Below, one piece after another: positions 17,078 through 26,902 of a stretch of DNA of 64,000 nt (positions are counted from its first letter, which is position 1; the number at the start of each line of letters is the position of its first letter). The notes beneath the pieces were generated by a model, which saw only the letters and a list, made by a program, of their open reading frames with translations, was not told the origin of the DNA and did no database searches. This stretch comes from Pseudomonas paraeruginosa PA7 (lineage in GTDB: Bacteria; Pseudomonadota; Gammaproteobacteria; Pseudomonadales; Pseudomonadaceae). The translations under genes and the position numbers were made by a program. The stretch covers positions 3,786,001 to 3,850,000 of the forward strand of contig NC_009656.1 in NCBI RefSeq assembly GCF_000017205.1. The letters run 5' to 3'.

Positions 17078-19320
17078 GCCTGGCCAATCCCTCGCGACGC
17101 GGCTTCCTCAAGGCCGGCGGCCTGCTGCTGGTCACCGTCAACCTGCCCGCCCCGCTGCTCGCCCTCGCCGAGCAGGGCGCCACCGACCTGCCGCTGGACC
17201 AGGTCGACTCGTTCATCGCCATCGCCGCGGACGGCAAGGTCAGCGCCTTCTGCGGTCACGTCGACCTCGGTACCGGTATCCGCACGGCACTGGCGCAGAT
17301 CGTCGCCGAGGAACTGGACGTCGCGTTCGACCAGGTCGAGATGATCCTCGGCGATACCAGTCGCACGCCGAACCAGGGGCCGACCATCGCCAGCGCCAGC
17401 ATCCAGGTCAGCGCCGTGCCGCTGCGCCAGGCCGCCGCCGAAGCCCGGCGCTTCCTCCTGCGCCAGGCCGGAAGCCATTTCCCGGTGCATCCGGACAGCC
17501 TGCGCAGCGAAAACGGCCAGGTCTTCGCCGCCGCCGATCCGCAGCGCCGGATCGGCTACGGCGAGTTGCTGCAAGGCCAGCGCTTCAACCTGAACATCGA
17601 CGGCAAGGCGCCGCTCAAGCCGCGCAGCGAATACCGCCTGGTCGGCAAGCCGGTGCGCCGGGTGGATATCCCGGCGAAGCTGACCGGCCAACTGACCTAT
17701 GTCCACGACATGCGCCTGCCCGGCATGCTGCATGGGCGAGTGGTGCGTCCGCCCTATACCGGCGCGGATGTCGGCGCCCCGCTCGGCAGCGGCCTGCTGG
17801 CGGTGGACGAAAGCTCGCTCGCCGGACTGCCGGGACTGGTCAAGGTGGTCGTGATCGGTGACTTCGTCGGCGTGGTCTGCGAGCGCGAGGAGCAGGCGAT
17901 CCGCGCCGCGCGCCAGCTCGAGGTGCGCTGGAAGGACTGGCAGGGGCTGCCGCCGCTTGACCCCGACCGGCTCGAGGAGTCCCTTCGCCAGCACCCGAAG
18001 AAACCACGCACGCTGCACGACTCGCCCAGTCTCGACCACCACCTCGCGGGCGTCGCCCGGCCCCTGTCGGCCACCTATGTCTGGCCCTACCAGTTGCATG
18101 CCTCCATCGGTCCGTCCTGCGCCCTCGCCGAGGTCGATGCGCGACGCGTTCGCGTCTGGTCCGGCACGCAGAATCCACACGACCTGCGCACCGACCTGGC
18201 CAGGCTGCTCCGGCGCGATGCCGGGGAAATCGAAGTGATCCGCATGGAGGCCGCCGGCTGCTACGGACGCAACGGCGCCGACGACGTCAGCGCCGACGCC
18301 GTGCTGCTGGCGCAGGCGGTGGGACGGCCGGTACGGGTACAACTGATGCGCGAGCAGGAGCATGGCTGGGAACCCAAGGGCACCGCGCAACTGATCGAGG
18401 TTCGCGGCGGGCTCGACGAACAGGGCCAGGTGGCGGCCTACGACTTCGCCACCTGCTATCCCTCCAACGGCGCGCCGACCCTGGCCCTGCTCCTCACCGG
18501 GCGGATCCCGGCCACGCCACAGGTGGCCGACATGGGTGACCGCACCGCAATCCCGCAATACCGCTACCCGCGGATGCGGGTGGTGGCCAACGACGCGGCC
18601 CCCATCGTCCGCGCTTCCTGGATGCGCGGCGTTTCGGCGCTGCCGAACGTGTTCGCCCACGAGTCCTACGCCGACGAACTGGCGCACCTGGCCGGCGTCG
18701 ACCCGATCGCCTTCCGCCGTCGCTACCTGGACGACGAGCGCGCCCTGGCGCTGATCGACGCCCTGGTCGCGCGCGCCGGCTGGCAACCGCGCACCTCGCC
18801 CAATCCGGCGCCTCGCGAGGGCGATGTACTGAAAGGTCGCGGCTTCGCCTACGCACGCTACTTCCACAGCAAGTTCCCCGGTTTCGGTGCCGCCTGGGCC
18901 GCCTGGATCGCCGACGTCGAGGTGAACCCGGAAAACGGCGCGGTGCGCGTCGCCAAGGTCTGGGTGGCCCACGACTGCGGGCAGATGGTCAATCCCGAGG
19001 GGGTCAGGCACCAGGTCCATGGCAACGTGATCCAGTCCACCAGCCGGGTGCTCAAGGAGTTCGCCACCTTCGACCGGCGCGGCGTCACCAGTCTGGAATG
19101 GGGCGGCTACCCGATCCTCGGCTTCCCCGAACTGCCGGAAATCGACGTGCTGTTGCTCGACCGTCCCGAACAACCGCCGATGGGCGCTGGCGAGTCGGCC
19201 TCGGTACCCAGCGCCGCGGCCATCGCCAATGCGATCTTCGACGCTACCGGGGCGCGCCTGCGACAGGTGCCGTTCACGCCGGAACGCGTACTCGCGGCGC
19301 TGCGCAGGACGCAGGCCTGA
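17074..19320 (+). CDS. Molybdopterin-binding large subunit of an aldehyde/heteroaromatic dehydrogenase
   Basis: A 748-residue protein starting MSLANPSRRGFLKAGG, a twin-arginine signal followed by a hydrophobic stretch, so it is exported folded with its cofactor. AGGAGG precedes the ATG at 17074. Xanthine-oxidase-family features include GHVDLGTGIRTALAQIVAEEL, ASIQVSAVP, AAGCYGRNGADDVSADA and the C-terminal PMGAGESASVPSAAAIANA with the catalytic glutamate. It binds Mo-molybdopterin cytosine dinucleotide and hydroxylates aldehydes or N-heteroaromatics. It works with the 2Fe-2S subunit before it and the cytochrome after it. The substrate is not visible from sequence. Confidence 0.92.
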   Translation: MSLANPSRRGFLKAGGLLLVTVNLPAPLLALAEQGATDLPLDQVDSFIAIAADGKVSAFCGHVDLGTGIRTALAQIVAEELDVAFDQVEMILGDTSRTPNQGPTIASASIQVSAVPLRQAAAEARRFLLRQAGSHFPVHPDSLRSENGQVFAAADPQRRIGYGELLQGQRFNLNIDGKAPLKPRSEYRLVGKPVRRVDIPAKLTGQLTYVHDMRLPGMLHGRVVRPPYTGADVGAPLGSGLLAVDESSLAGLPGLVKVVVIGDFVGVVCEREEQAIRAARQLEVRWKDWQGLPPLDPDRLEESLRQHPKKPRTLHDSPSLDHHLAGVARPLSATYVWPYQLHASIGPSCALAEVDARRVRVWSGTQNPHDLRTDLARLLRRDAGEIEVIRMEAAGCYGRNGADDVSADAVLLAQAVGRPVRVQLMREQEHGWEPKGTAQLIEVRGGLDEQGQVAAYDFATCYPSNGAPTLALLLTGRIPATPQVADMGDRTAIPQYRYPRMRVVANDAAPIVRASWMRGVSALPNVFAHESYADELAHLAGVDPIAFRRRYLDDERALALIDALVARAGWQPRTSPNPAPREGDVLKGRGFAYARYFHSKFPGFGAAWAAWIADVEVNPENGAVRVAKVWVAHDCGQMVNPEGVRHQVHGNVIQSTSRVLKEFATFDRRGVTSLEWGGYPILGFPELPEIDVLLLDRPEQPPMGAGESASVPSAAAIANAIFDATGARLRQVPFTPERVLAALRRTQA

Positions 19321-19331
19321 TCCTTTTCCCC

Positions 19332-19349
19332 GGGGCGCCACGGCGCCCC
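19332..19349. repeat. GC-rich hairpin between Mo-subunit and cytochrome genes
   Basis: A perfect 8-bp inverted repeat GGGGCGCC/GGCGCCCC separated by AC lies in the 49-bp gap after the Mo-subunit stop. It lacks a T-run, so it is more likely to affect mRNA stability or ratio than to end transcription. Confidence 0.5.
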
Positions 19350-19369
19350 GCGCAGTGGATGACTGACAG

Positions 19370-20671
19370 ATGAAGAAGGCAACACGTATCGGCCTCTGGG
19401 CCACCGGCAGCCTCGTCGTGCTCGCCGCCATCGCCCTCGGCTACGCCTGGCAACCGGCCATCGCACCGCTGGACGGCGCGCCCGGCCCGTTCAGCACCGA
19501 GCAGATCGCCCGCGGCGAACGCCTCGCCGCCCTCGGCGACTGCGCGGTCTGCCATACCCGCGAAGGCGGTCCGCGCAACGCCGGTGGACGGGCCTTGCCG
19601 ACGCCGTTCGGGACGATCTACAGCAGCAATCTCACGCCGGATCGCGCGAGCGGCATCGGCGGCTGGTCCTATCCCGCCTTCGAGCGGGCCATGCGGCATG
19701 GCGTGGCCCGCGATGGCAGCTACCTGTACCCGGCGTTCCCTTACACCGCCTTCACCAGGACTCGCGACGAAGACCTGAAGGCCCTGTACGCCTACCTGAT
19801 GAGCCAGCCGGCGGTGTACAGCGAAACGCCCGCCAACCAGATGCCGTTCCCCTTCGACCAGCGCCTGCTGATGGCCGGCTGGAACCTGCTGTTCCTCGAG
19901 CCCGGCGCCTATCGCGACGAGCCGATGCGCAACCAGCAGTGGAACCGTGGCGCCTACCTGGCGGAAGGGCTCGGCCACTGCGGCGCCTGCCACTCGCCGC
20001 GCAACGCGCTGGGCGCGGAAAGGAGCGGCAGCGAGCACTTCGCCGGCGGCGAGGCGGAAGGCTGGACGGCACCCGCGTTGAGCGCCAGCTCGCCGGCGCC
20101 CATCGCCTGGAGCGAAGCAGCCCTCCATGCGTACTTCCGCCATGGTTATTCGGCCTATCACGGGGTCGCCAGCGGGCCGATGGCGCCGGTGGTCGGCGAA
20201 GGCCTGGCGCGGCAGTCGGACGAAGACCTGCGCGCCCTCGCCCACTACCTGGCGTCCTACGCCGCGGCGCCAGCCCGGGAAACCGACCAGCAGCAGGCCC
20301 TGCGCCTCAACCAGCAGAGTTACGGCCGCCTGCAACCGCCCAGCGGCAACGGCGCACGGCTGTTCGCCGGCGCCTGCCTGGCCTGCCACCACGACGGCGA
20401 CAGTCCGCGCTTCTTCGGCGTACGGCCATCCCTCGCGCTGAACAGCAACGTGCACGCGGACAGCCCGGACAACCTGCTGCGGATCATCCTCGACGGCATC
20501 CACAGCCCGGCCACCGGCGACCTCGGCTACATGCCCGGTTTCCGCCACAGCCTCGACGACCAGCAGGTCGCCACGCTGGCCAACTACCTGCGCGAGCGCT
20601 TCGCCGGCAAGCCCGCCTGGCCGGACCTCGCTGCCAAGACGGCAAGCCTGCGCCAACAGGCGGCACCCTGA
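19370..20671 (+). CDS. Tri-haem membrane-anchored cytochrome c
   Basis: A 433-residue protein with an N-terminal membrane anchor (about residues 7-27, GLWATGSLVVLAAIALGYAW). It has three c-type haem sites: CAVCH (58-62), CGACH near 206 and CLACH near 340. This matches the cytochrome subunits of alcohol, aldehyde and nicotinate dehydrogenases, which carry electrons to ubiquinone or the oxidase chain at the periplasmic face. It is the third gene of the Mo-hydroxylase operon, 49 nt after the large subunit. Confidence 0.9.
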   Translation: MKKATRIGLWATGSLVVLAAIALGYAWQPAIAPLDGAPGPFSTEQIARGERLAALGDCAVCHTREGGPRNAGGRALPTPFGTIYSSNLTPDRASGIGGWSYPAFERAMRHGVARDGSYLYPAFPYTAFTRTRDEDLKALYAYLMSQPAVYSETPANQMPFPFDQRLLMAGWNLLFLEPGAYRDEPMRNQQWNRGAYLAEGLGHCGACHSPRNALGAERSGSEHFAGGEAEGWTAPALSASSPAPIAWSEAALHAYFRHGYSAYHGVASGPMAPVVGEGLARQSDEDLRALAHYLASYAAAPARETDQQQALRLNQQSYGRLQPPSGNGARLFAGACLACHHDGDSPRFFGVRPSLALNSNVHADSPDNLLRIILDGIHSPATGDLGYMPGFRHSLDDQQVATLANYLRERFAGKPAWPDLAAKTASLRQQAAP

Positions 20672-20681
20672 AGCATGCGGC

Positions 20682-21464
20682 TCAGCCGGGCAAGCGCAAG
20701 GAGCGGGCGAAGCAACCAGGGGTCTGGCCGAAATGACGCTGGAACAGGCTGATGAACGCCGAGGTGGAGTCGTAGCCAAGGTCGCTGGCCACCCGCGTCA
20801 CGCTGGCACCCTCCTCCAGCGCGGCGACCGCGTTGAGCAGACGCAGGCGCTGGCGCCACTCGCGAAACGACAACTGGGTCTGCTCGCGGAACAGCCGCGC
20901 CAGGGTCCGTCGGGAAGCCCCCACCAGTCCCGCCCAATCCTCGATGCCGCGCGAATCGGCCGGGTCCGCCTGCAGTGCGTCGGTGATCCGACGCAAGCGC
21001 GGATCGACGGGCAGCGGCAGGGTCAGCGGCGCCTCGCGCAGGCGACCGATCTCGTCGGCGACCACCTGCATCAGCCGCTCCGCCTCGCCACCCGGCGGAT
21101 ACTCGCGGGGAAACTCCGCCGCCCGCGTCAGCAATTCGCGCAGCAGGCCGGAGACCTCCAGCACCCGGCAGGCGCCGGGCAACGCGTGGTCCAGGTACAG
21201 GCTGCGGAACAACACGGTGTTGCAGGCTTCTGCGGCATGCCGGACGCCCGCAGGGATCCATAGCGCGTGCTGCGTCGGCACCAGGTAGCTGCGGCGTTCG
21301 GTACTGGCGCGCAAGATACCGCTGGCGGCGTACATCAACTGGCCCCAGGGATGCTCGTGCATCGCTACCCGATGGCCGGCGGGCATCTCGAAGGCGCGCA
21401 GATAGACCGCGCACGGCAGGCTGCGGAACCCCGGCAGGTCGCGTTCTTGTCCCATTTGCGGCAT
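20682..21464 (-). CDS. AraC-family transcriptional regulator
   Basis: A 260-residue regulator with an N-terminal cupin ([16 protein letters not shown]) and a C-terminal double helix-turn-helix ([20 protein letters not shown] and [20 protein letters not shown]). I chose the ATG at 21464, which has GGGGA upstream; the ATG at 21455 is an alternative, and longer in-frame extensions are low-complexity. It converges on the cytochrome gene with 10 nt between stops. It is divergent from the PanB-like gene across about 80 bp and may regulate that gene. Confidence 0.85.
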   Translation of the reverse strand: MPQMGQERDLPGFRSLPCAVYLRAFEMPAGHRVAMHEHPWGQLMYAASGILRASTERRSYLVPTQHALWIPAGVRHAAEACNTVLFRSLYLDHALPGACRVLEVSGLLRELLTRAAEFPREYPPGGEAERLMQVVADEIGRLREAPLTLPLPVDPRLRRITDALQADPADSRGIEDWAGLVGASRRTLARLFREQTQLSFREWRQRLRLLNAVAALEEGASVTRVASDLGYDSTSAFISLFQRHFGQTPGCFARSLRLPG

Positions 21465-21544
21465 CGGTTGTCCCCATCCGTCGAGTGAGCGGTGCGCCGT
21501 CGATGGTAGCGTGTCGCTCCCCGCAGACAAACCGGAGCCGCCGC

Positions 21545-22366
21545 ATGAGCAGCCATCGCCCGCAACACCGCCTGTCCGTCCCCGACCTGCAGCACCGCAA
21601 GGGCGCTGGCAGTCTGGTCGTCTTGACCGCCTACAGCACGCCCATGGCGCGCCTGCTCGACCCGCATGCCGACCTGCTGCTGGTCGGCGATTCGCTGGGC
21701 ATGGTGCTCTACGGCATGCCCAGCACGCTGGGCGTGAGCCTGGAGATGATGATCGCCCACACCCTGGCGGTCGTGCGCGGCAGCCAGCGGGCTTGCGTGG
21801 TGGCCGACATGCCCTTCGCCAGCTACCAGGAGTCGCCCCGCCAGGCCTTTCGCAACGCCGCACGCCTGCTGGCGGAGAGCGGCGCCCAGGCGGTGAAGCT
21901 GGAAGGTGGCGAAGAGCTGGAGGAAACCGTGGACTTTCTCGTACGCCGCGGCGTACCGGTGCTCGCCCATATCGGCTTGATGCCGCAGCGGGTCAACACC
22001 ATGGGCGGCTTCAAGGCCCAGGGCCGCGATCCGGAAAGCGCCGAACGGGTGCGCCGCGACGGCCTCGCCATGCAACGCGGCGGCGCTTTCGCGGTGGTCA
22101 TCGAAGGCGTCGGCGAACCGCTGGCACGCCGCCTGAGCGAGGAACTGGCGATTCCCTGCATCGGCATCGGCGCCTCGCCGGCCTGCGATGGCCAGGTGCT
22201 GGTCAGCGAGGACCTGCTCGGGCTCAGCGGCGAGCAGGTACCGCGCTTCGTCGAACGCTACGCGCGGCTCGACCGGGAAATCGCCGAAGCGGCCCGGCGC
22301 TTCGCCGAGGACGTGCGCGAACGGCGCTTCCCCGAGGCCCGGCACTGCTTCGCCATGCGCGAGTAG
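21545..22366 (+). CDS. PanB-like ketopantoate hydroxymethyltransferase
   Basis: A 273-residue TIM-barrel protein with PanB motifs: [15 protein letters not shown], the metal-binding [35 protein letters not shown] and [18 protein letters not shown]. PanB transfers a hydroxymethyl group from methylene-tetrahydrofolate to 2-oxoisovalerate in pantothenate synthesis. P. aeruginosa has its panBC pair elsewhere (from memory, near PA4729-4730), so this stand-alone copy is probably a paralogue. The ATG at 21545 has GGAG seven bases upstream. It is divergent from the AraC gene. Confidence 0.85.
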   Translation: MSSHRPQHRLSVPDLQHRKGAGSLVVLTAYSTPMARLLDPHADLLLVGDSLGMVLYGMPSTLGVSLEMMIAHTLAVVRGSQRACVVADMPFASYQESPRQAFRNAARLLAESGAQAVKLEGGEELEETVDFLVRRGVPVLAHIGLMPQRVNTMGGFKAQGRDPESAERVRRDGLAMQRGGAFAVVIEGVGEPLARRLSEELAIPCIGIGASPACDGQVLVSEDLLGLSGEQVPRFVERYARLDREIAEAARRFAEDVRERRFPEARHCFAMRE

Positions 22367-22376
22367 GTCGTCGGTC

Positions 22377-23102
22377 TCAGGCGAAGACTTCCGCCAGCAG
22401 GTCGTCCATCGCCTGGAAGGCACGGCGGGAGGTCCTGGCGTCATAGTGCATCTTGCCCGGCACCTTGGCATGCGGGTCGGTGAAGGAATGCACCGCGCCA
22501 CCATAGCTGGTGAGCTGCCAGTCGACGCCGGCATCGGACATCTCCCTGGCGAAGGCCGGCAACTGCTCGCGCGGCACCAGCGGATCGGAGGCGCCGTCGA
22601 GCACCAGGACCGCGCCCTTGATGTTCCTGGCATCCGCCGGGTCCGGCGTGTCCAGGGTGCCATGGAAGGAGACGAAGGCCTTCAGCTCGGCGCCGTCGCG
22701 CGCCAGCTCCAGCGCGCAGCAACCGCCGAAGCAGAAACCGAAGGCGGCCTGGCGGGTCGCATCGACAGCCGCGAGCTTCTGTCCGCGCAGGGCTGCCAGC
22801 GCCGCCTGCATGCGCTTGCGCAGCAAGGCGCGGTCGTTCTTCAGCGGCATCATCGCCGCGCCCGCCTCGTCGCCGTTCTGCGGACGCACGTCCCTGCCGT
22901 AGAGGTCCGCCACCAGCACCACGCGGCCTCGCCCGGCGACCTGCCGGGCAATCTCCAGCGCGCCGGCGCTCACGCCCATCCAGTTCGGCGCCATCAGCAG
23001 GCCCGGACGCGGCCCCGCGTGGCTGGCGTCGTATACCAGTTGACCTTCGTACGGCTGCCCATCGATGTCGTAGGCGACCGGCTCTACACGAATCTCACTC
23101 AT
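22377..23102 (-). CDS. Dienelactone hydrolase family protein
   Basis: A 241-residue alpha/beta hydrolase starting MSEIRVEPVAYDIDGQPYEG at 23102. The nucleophile elbow GFCFGGCCALELA has cysteine in the serine position, as in dienelactone hydrolases. The acid residue is in VLVLDGASDPLVPREQL and the histidine in YGGAVHSFTDPHAK. Related enzymes open lactones in chloroaromatic breakdown, but many housekeeping members have no known substrate. It is convergent with the PanB-like gene, and the htpG terminator lies just upstream. Confidence 0.87.
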   Translation of the reverse strand: MSEIRVEPVAYDIDGQPYEGQLVYDASHAGPRPGLLMAPNWMGVSAGALEIARQVAGRGRVVLVADLYGRDVRPQNGDEAGAAMMPLKNDRALLRKRMQAALAALRGQKLAAVDATRQAAFGFCFGGCCALELARDGAELKAFVSFHGTLDTPDPADARNIKGAVLVLDGASDPLVPREQLPAFAREMSDAGVDWQLTSYGGAVHSFTDPHAKVPGKMHYDARTSRRAFQAMDDLLAEVFA

Positions 23103-23124
23103 GGCTACTGCTCCTGCGAGAGTT

Positions 23125-23158
23125 GGAAAAGACAAAGCCCGCCGAAGCGGGCTTTGTC
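23125..23158 (-). terminator. Rho-independent terminator after htpG
   Basis: A perfect 12-bp stem GACAAAGCCCGC/GCGGGCTTTGTC with loop CGAA or TTCG (23131-23158) lies 11 nt beyond the htpG stop. On the minus strand it is followed by TTTTCC. Confidence 0.85.
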
Positions 23159-23169
23159 GGGGCTACTGC

Positions 23170-25074
23170 TTAAGCGGACAGCTCCACCAGCAGCTTGTTC
23201 AGTCGGCGTACATAGGCGCCCGGGTCCTTGAGGCTGTCTCCCGCGGCCAGGGCGGCCTGGTCGAAGAGGATATGCGACAGCTCGCCGAAGCGGTCCTCGT
23301 CCGGCTCCGCATCCAGCTTCTCGATCAGCGGATGCTGCGGGTTGATCTCGAAGATCGGCTTCGACTCCGGCACCTTCTGCCCGCTGGCCTCTAGGATCTG
23401 CCGCATCTGCAGGCCGAGGTCCTGCTCGCCGATGGCGAGGATCGCCGGCGAGTCGGTCAGGCGATGGGACACGCGCACTTCGCTGGCCTGCTCGTCGAGC
23501 ACCTTCTTCAGGCGTTCGATCAGGCCTTCCTTGCTCTTGGCGACCTCTTCCTGGGCCTTCTTGTCCTCTTCCGAGTCCAGGCTGCCGAGGTCCAGGTCAC
23601 CGCGGGCGACATCGACGAACGACTTGCCATCGAAGTCCGGCAGGTAGCTCATCAGCCATTCGTCGATGCGATCGGTGAGCAGCAGCACTTCGATGCCTTT
23701 CTTGCGGAACACTTCCAGGTGCGGGCTGTTCTTCACCTGCGAATAGCTCTCGCCGGTGAGGTAGTAGATCTTGTCCTGGCCTTCCTTCATCCGGCCGATG
23801 TAGTCGGCCAGCGCTACGCTCTGCTCGCCCGAGTCGCCGCCGGTGGAGGCGAAGCGCAGCAGGCCGGCGATCTTCTCCTTGTTGCCGAAGTCTTCCGCCG
23901 GGCCTTCCTTGAGGACCTGGCCGAAGTTCTTCCAGAAGGTCTTGTACTGCTCCGGCTCGTTCTTCGCCAGCTTCTCCAGCATGTCCAGCACGCGCTTGGT
24001 CAGCGCCGACTTCATCGAGTCGATCACCGGATCCTTCTGCAGGATTTCCCGGGAGACGTTCAGCGACAGGTCGTTGGAGTCGACCACGCCCTTGATGAAG
24101 CGCAGGTACAGCGGCAGGAACTCGTCGGCCTGGTCCATGATGAACACCCGCTGCACGTACAGCTTCAAGCCACGCGGCGCTTCGCGATGGTACAGGTCGA
24201 ACGGCGCGCGGCCCGGCACGTAGAGCAGCGAGGTGTATTCCAGCTTGCCTTCGACCTTGTTGTGGCTCCAGCTCAGCGGGTTCTCGAAGTCATGGGCGAC
24301 ATGCTTGTAGAACTCCTGGTATTCCTCGTCCTTCACCTCGGCGCGCGGACGGGTCCACAGCGCGCTGGCACGGTTGACCGTTTCCCATTCCGGCTCGGCG
24401 GGCTTTTCGGCCTCTTCGCCATGGAACTCCTTGGGCAGCTCGATCGGCAGGGCGATGTGATCGGAGTATTTCTTGATCACGTTGCGCAGGCGCCAGCCAT
24501 CGGCGAACTCCTCCTCGCCCTTCTTCAGGTGGAGGACGATACGGGTGCCGCGCTCGGGCTTGTCGATGGTGGCGACGTCGAACTCGCCCTCGCCCTTGGA
24601 CGACCAGTGCACGCCTTCGCTGGCCGGCTGGCCGGCGCGACGGGAGTAGACATCGACCTTGTCGGCGACGATGAAGGCGCTGTAGAAGCCGACGCCGAAC
24701 TGGCCGATCAGGTGCGAGTCCTTCTTCTGGTCGCCGGAGAGGTTCTTCAGGAAGTCGGCGGTCCCGGACTTGGCGATGGTGCCCAGGTGGGTCACCACAT
24801 CCTCGCGGCTCATGCCGATGCCGTTGTCTTCCAGGGTGACGGTATTGGCCTCCTTGTCGAAGCTGACGCGGATCTTCAGCTCGGCGCCGCCCTCGAGCAG
24901 CTCGGGATTGGCCAGGGCTTCGAAACGCAACTTGTCGGCGGCGTCCGAAGCGTTGGAAATCAGCTCGCGGAGGAAGATTTCCTTGTTCGAATAGAGAGAA
25001 TGAATCATCAGGTGAAGCAGCTGCTTCACTTCAGTCTGAAAGCCCAGTGTCTCTTTTTGGGTTTCCACGCTCAT
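23170..25074 (-). CDS. htpG: Molecular chaperone HtpG (Hsp90)
   Basis: A 634-residue cytosolic Hsp90 starting [12 protein letters not shown]. The GHKL ATPase domain shows [20 protein letters not shown], the [12 protein letters not shown] lid region and [15 protein letters not shown]. The middle domain includes the catalytic-loop arginine in [11 protein letters not shown], and the C-terminal dimerisation domain is complete. The ATG at 25074 gives the family's standard length and is preferred to earlier in-frame ATGs. A sigma-32 type promoter lies 53 nt upstream, so expression should rise on heat shock. Confidence 0.98.
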   Translation of the reverse strand: MSVETQKETLGFQTEVKQLLHLMIHSLYSNKEIFLRELISNASDAADKLRFEALANPELLEGGAELKIRVSFDKEANTVTLEDNGIGMSREDVVTHLGTIAKSGTADFLKNLSGDQKKDSHLIGQFGVGFYSAFIVADKVDVYSRRAGQPASEGVHWSSKGEGEFDVATIDKPERGTRIVLHLKKGEEEFADGWRLRNVIKKYSDHIALPIELPKEFHGEEAEKPAEPEWETVNRASALWTRPRAEVKDEEYQEFYKHVAHDFENPLSWSHNKVEGKLEYTSLLYVPGRAPFDLYHREAPRGLKLYVQRVFIMDQADEFLPLYLRFIKGVVDSNDLSLNVSREILQKDPVIDSMKSALTKRVLDMLEKLAKNEPEQYKTFWKNFGQVLKEGPAEDFGNKEKIAGLLRFASTGGDSGEQSVALADYIGRMKEGQDKIYYLTGESYSQVKNSPHLEVFRKKGIEVLLLTDRIDEWLMSYLPDFDGKSFVDVARGDLDLGSLDSEEDKKAQEEVAKSKEGLIERLKKVLDEQASEVRVSHRLTDSPAILAIGEQDLGLQMRQILEASGQKVPESKPIFEINPQHPLIEKLDAEPDEDRFGELSHILFDQAALAAGDSLKDPGAYVRRLNKLLVELSA

Positions 25075-25126
25075 CGCTCCAAGCTCCATCAATGACATAA
25101 GCCGCGTACCACGGCGGATGTCCCCT

Positions 25127-25154
25127 AGGTGGGGCCTTCTCCCGGATTTTCAAG
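25127..25154 (-). promoter_or_regulatory. Heat-shock (sigma-32) promoter of htpG
   Basis: On the minus strand, CTTGAAA (25148-25154) is separated by 13 bp from CCCCACCT (25127-25134). The sigma-32 consensus is CTTGAAA, 11-16 bp, CCCCATNT. The element is upstream of htpG, a classical heat-shock gene. Confidence 0.85.
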
Positions 25155-25189
25155 CGCTTATGCAAAAAAACCGTTCGCGCCTGCCGCCC

Positions 25190-26419
25190 CTAGCGCTCGA
25201 GCAGCTCGAGACGGGCGATCTCCGCCGGACGCAACAGGTAGCTCGCCTCCCCCGCCCCGGGCATTTCCCGGCGGATCACCAGCCGTCCCTCGCCGTCGAG
25301 GCCGGTGAAGCGGCCCTCGGCGATTCGTCCGCGCAAGGTGGTGGCCTTGACCAGGCGCTGGCGATAGCGCTCGGGCTCGACCTGCACCGTCTCCAGGTCC
25401 AGCTCCGCGTTGCGCGGCGCCGGCGGCACCTGCGGTTCGGGCGCAGCGACCAGGAGCGCTGGCGCCTGCTCCGCCGGCAGTTCGGCGAAGTCGTCGCCGC
25501 GTACCGCCCATTCCCGACGGGCGTTCCGCTCCAGCGTCAGCTCCAGGACCTCGCTCCGGCCGCCCACCAGCGCCTCGACGCGCAGCGGACGGGCACGGCT
25601 GGCCGCGCGCCAGGAGGGGGCCCGGACGAGGCTGACATCGCGATTGGCGAAGCGTCGTTGCAGGTAATCGCGCAGGACCAGCGCCACGGTATCGTCGGAG
25701 TCGTAGCCGAGGTCGACCTTGCCGTAACGGTAGCGCAGGCGGTCGGTATACAGTTCGAGATGACCGCTGAGGGTGGTGCGGTAGTCGCTCGGCAGGCTCA
25801 GGTGGAACTCCCCCGCCAGGCGGTTCGGCGCCTTTGGCTCGAGGTCCAGGTGCAAGGTGTAGCCCCGGGCGAGGCGACGGGCTTCGGGCAGGTCCTGTTC
25901 CGGCAGCAGCCAGCTCAGTTCGATTTCCGGTAGCGCCCCGCCGTCCTCCGGCAGCACATCCAGGCGCAGCGGACCGGTCGGCTGGGCCGGCAGGCGGATC
26001 TGCAACTCGCGCTGGGCATAAAAGTCATGGCCCTGGCGCAGGCTGAGCACGCCATCGATCAGTTCGCCGCTCTGCGGCATGAACGGTCGCCCGTTGAACT
26101 CGCCGCGCAGGACTATGGCCAGTTCCGCCGGCGGCTTGGCTTCCGGCTTCAGCCAGCGCAGGCTGAGGATAGCCTCCAGCCGCGCGGCGTCGTGGTTGGC
26201 CAGCAGGGCCAGGCCGACCACCAGCGGGATACAGCCCAGCGCGGCGAGCCCCACGCCCTTGCGCGCGGTGCGCCAGTGCACACCGATGTAGGCCAGCGTC
26301 ACCGGCGGCAGTAGGCTGCCGTAGCCCCACAGCAGGCCGGTGCCGAAGGCCAGGACGATGACCCAGATATAGCCGGCGACCATCAGCAGCAGGCCGCCCA
26401 GTATCAGCAAAGCATCCAT
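25190..26419 (-). CDS. Conserved membrane protein of unknown function
   Basis: A 409-residue protein that I do not recognise as a named family. Three hydrophobic segments lie at about residues 3-23, 25-46 and 56-75. About 330 soluble, charged residues follow, rich in beta-like stretches (LELYTDRLRYRYGKVDLGYD, LRGEFNGRPFMPQSGELIDG). The C-terminus ends in a small domain with VKATTLRGRIAEGRFTGLDG, resembling a surface-binding or regulatory module. Synteny matches PA1595. It is transcribed towards htpG, whose promoter begins just 36 bp beyond its stop. No functional claim is made. Confidence 0.75.
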   Translation of the reverse strand: MDALLILGGLLLMVAGYIWVIVLAFGTGLLWGYGSLLPPVTLAYIGVHWRTARKGVGLAALGCIPLVVGLALLANHDAARLEAILSLRWLKPEAKPPAELAIVLRGEFNGRPFMPQSGELIDGVLSLRQGHDFYAQRELQIRLPAQPTGPLRLDVLPEDGGALPEIELSWLLPEQDLPEARRLARGYTLHLDLEPKAPNRLAGEFHLSLPSDYRTTLSGHLELYTDRLRYRYGKVDLGYDSDDTVALVLRDYLQRRFANRDVSLVRAPSWRAASRARPLRVEALVGGRSEVLELTLERNARREWAVRGDDFAELPAEQAPALLVAAPEPQVPPAPRNAELDLETVQVEPERYRQRLVKATTLRGRIAEGRFTGLDGEGRLVIRREMPGAGEASYLLRPAEIARLELLER

Positions 26420-26455
26420 CGCGATTTCCTCAGGCCCGGCGGCGCGACGCGCCGC

Positions 26456-26902
26456 TCACGGCTCGTCCACCTTGAAGTGCGCCCGCGCAGTGGCGATCGG
26501 CTCGCTCTGGGTGCTCTGCCAGGCAGTGATCGCGACATTCGCCACCCGCCGCCCCTGGCGCCAGACCTGGCATTGCGCGTAGGTATCGCGGAAGTGCCCG
26601 GCGCGCAGGTAATCGATGGAAAAGTCGATGATCTTCGGCAGGTGCGGCATGCTCATGAAAGTCAGCAGGTGCAGCATCGCCGCGTGCTCCATGAAACCGG
26701 CGATGACCCCGCCATGGATCGCCGGCAGGGTCGGGTTGCCGATGTTGTCCTTGCTCGCCGGCAGGCGGAAGACCATGTCGTCGCCCAGGCGCAGGCATTC
26801 GATGCCGATCAGCCTGGCGTAGGGGATGAGCTCCAGCAGCGGGCTGTAGTCATTGTTCTGCCGCGCTTCGCGGACCAGTTGTTCGAGGCTGGCCGGGCTC
26901 AT
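26456..26902 (-). CDS. PaaI-type hotdog thioesterase (second of a tandem pair)
   Basis: A 148-residue hotdog thioesterase of the PaaI/DUF4442 group. It contains NIGNPTLPAIHGGVIAGFME, in which HGG marks the catalytic loop, and IIDFSIDYLRAG typical of the central strand. These enzymes hydrolyse acyl-CoA thioesters in the cytosol. Its start overlaps the stop of another PaaI-type gene by 4 nt, and the two proteins align over their active-site regions, so the pair arose by duplication and may form a heteromer. Confidence 0.85.
   Translation of the reverse strand: MSPASLEQLVREARQNNDYSPLLELIPYARLIGIECLRLGDDMVFRLPASKDNIGNPTLPAIHGGVIAGFMEHAAMLHLLTFMSMPHLPKIIDFSIDYLRAGHFRDTYAQCQVWRQGRRVANVAITAWQSTQSEPIATARAHFKVDEP

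Noticed and set aside
16978..19431. 817-codon open frame antisense to the molybdenum subunit
   Set aside because: Shadow frame of a gene with clear cofactor motifs.
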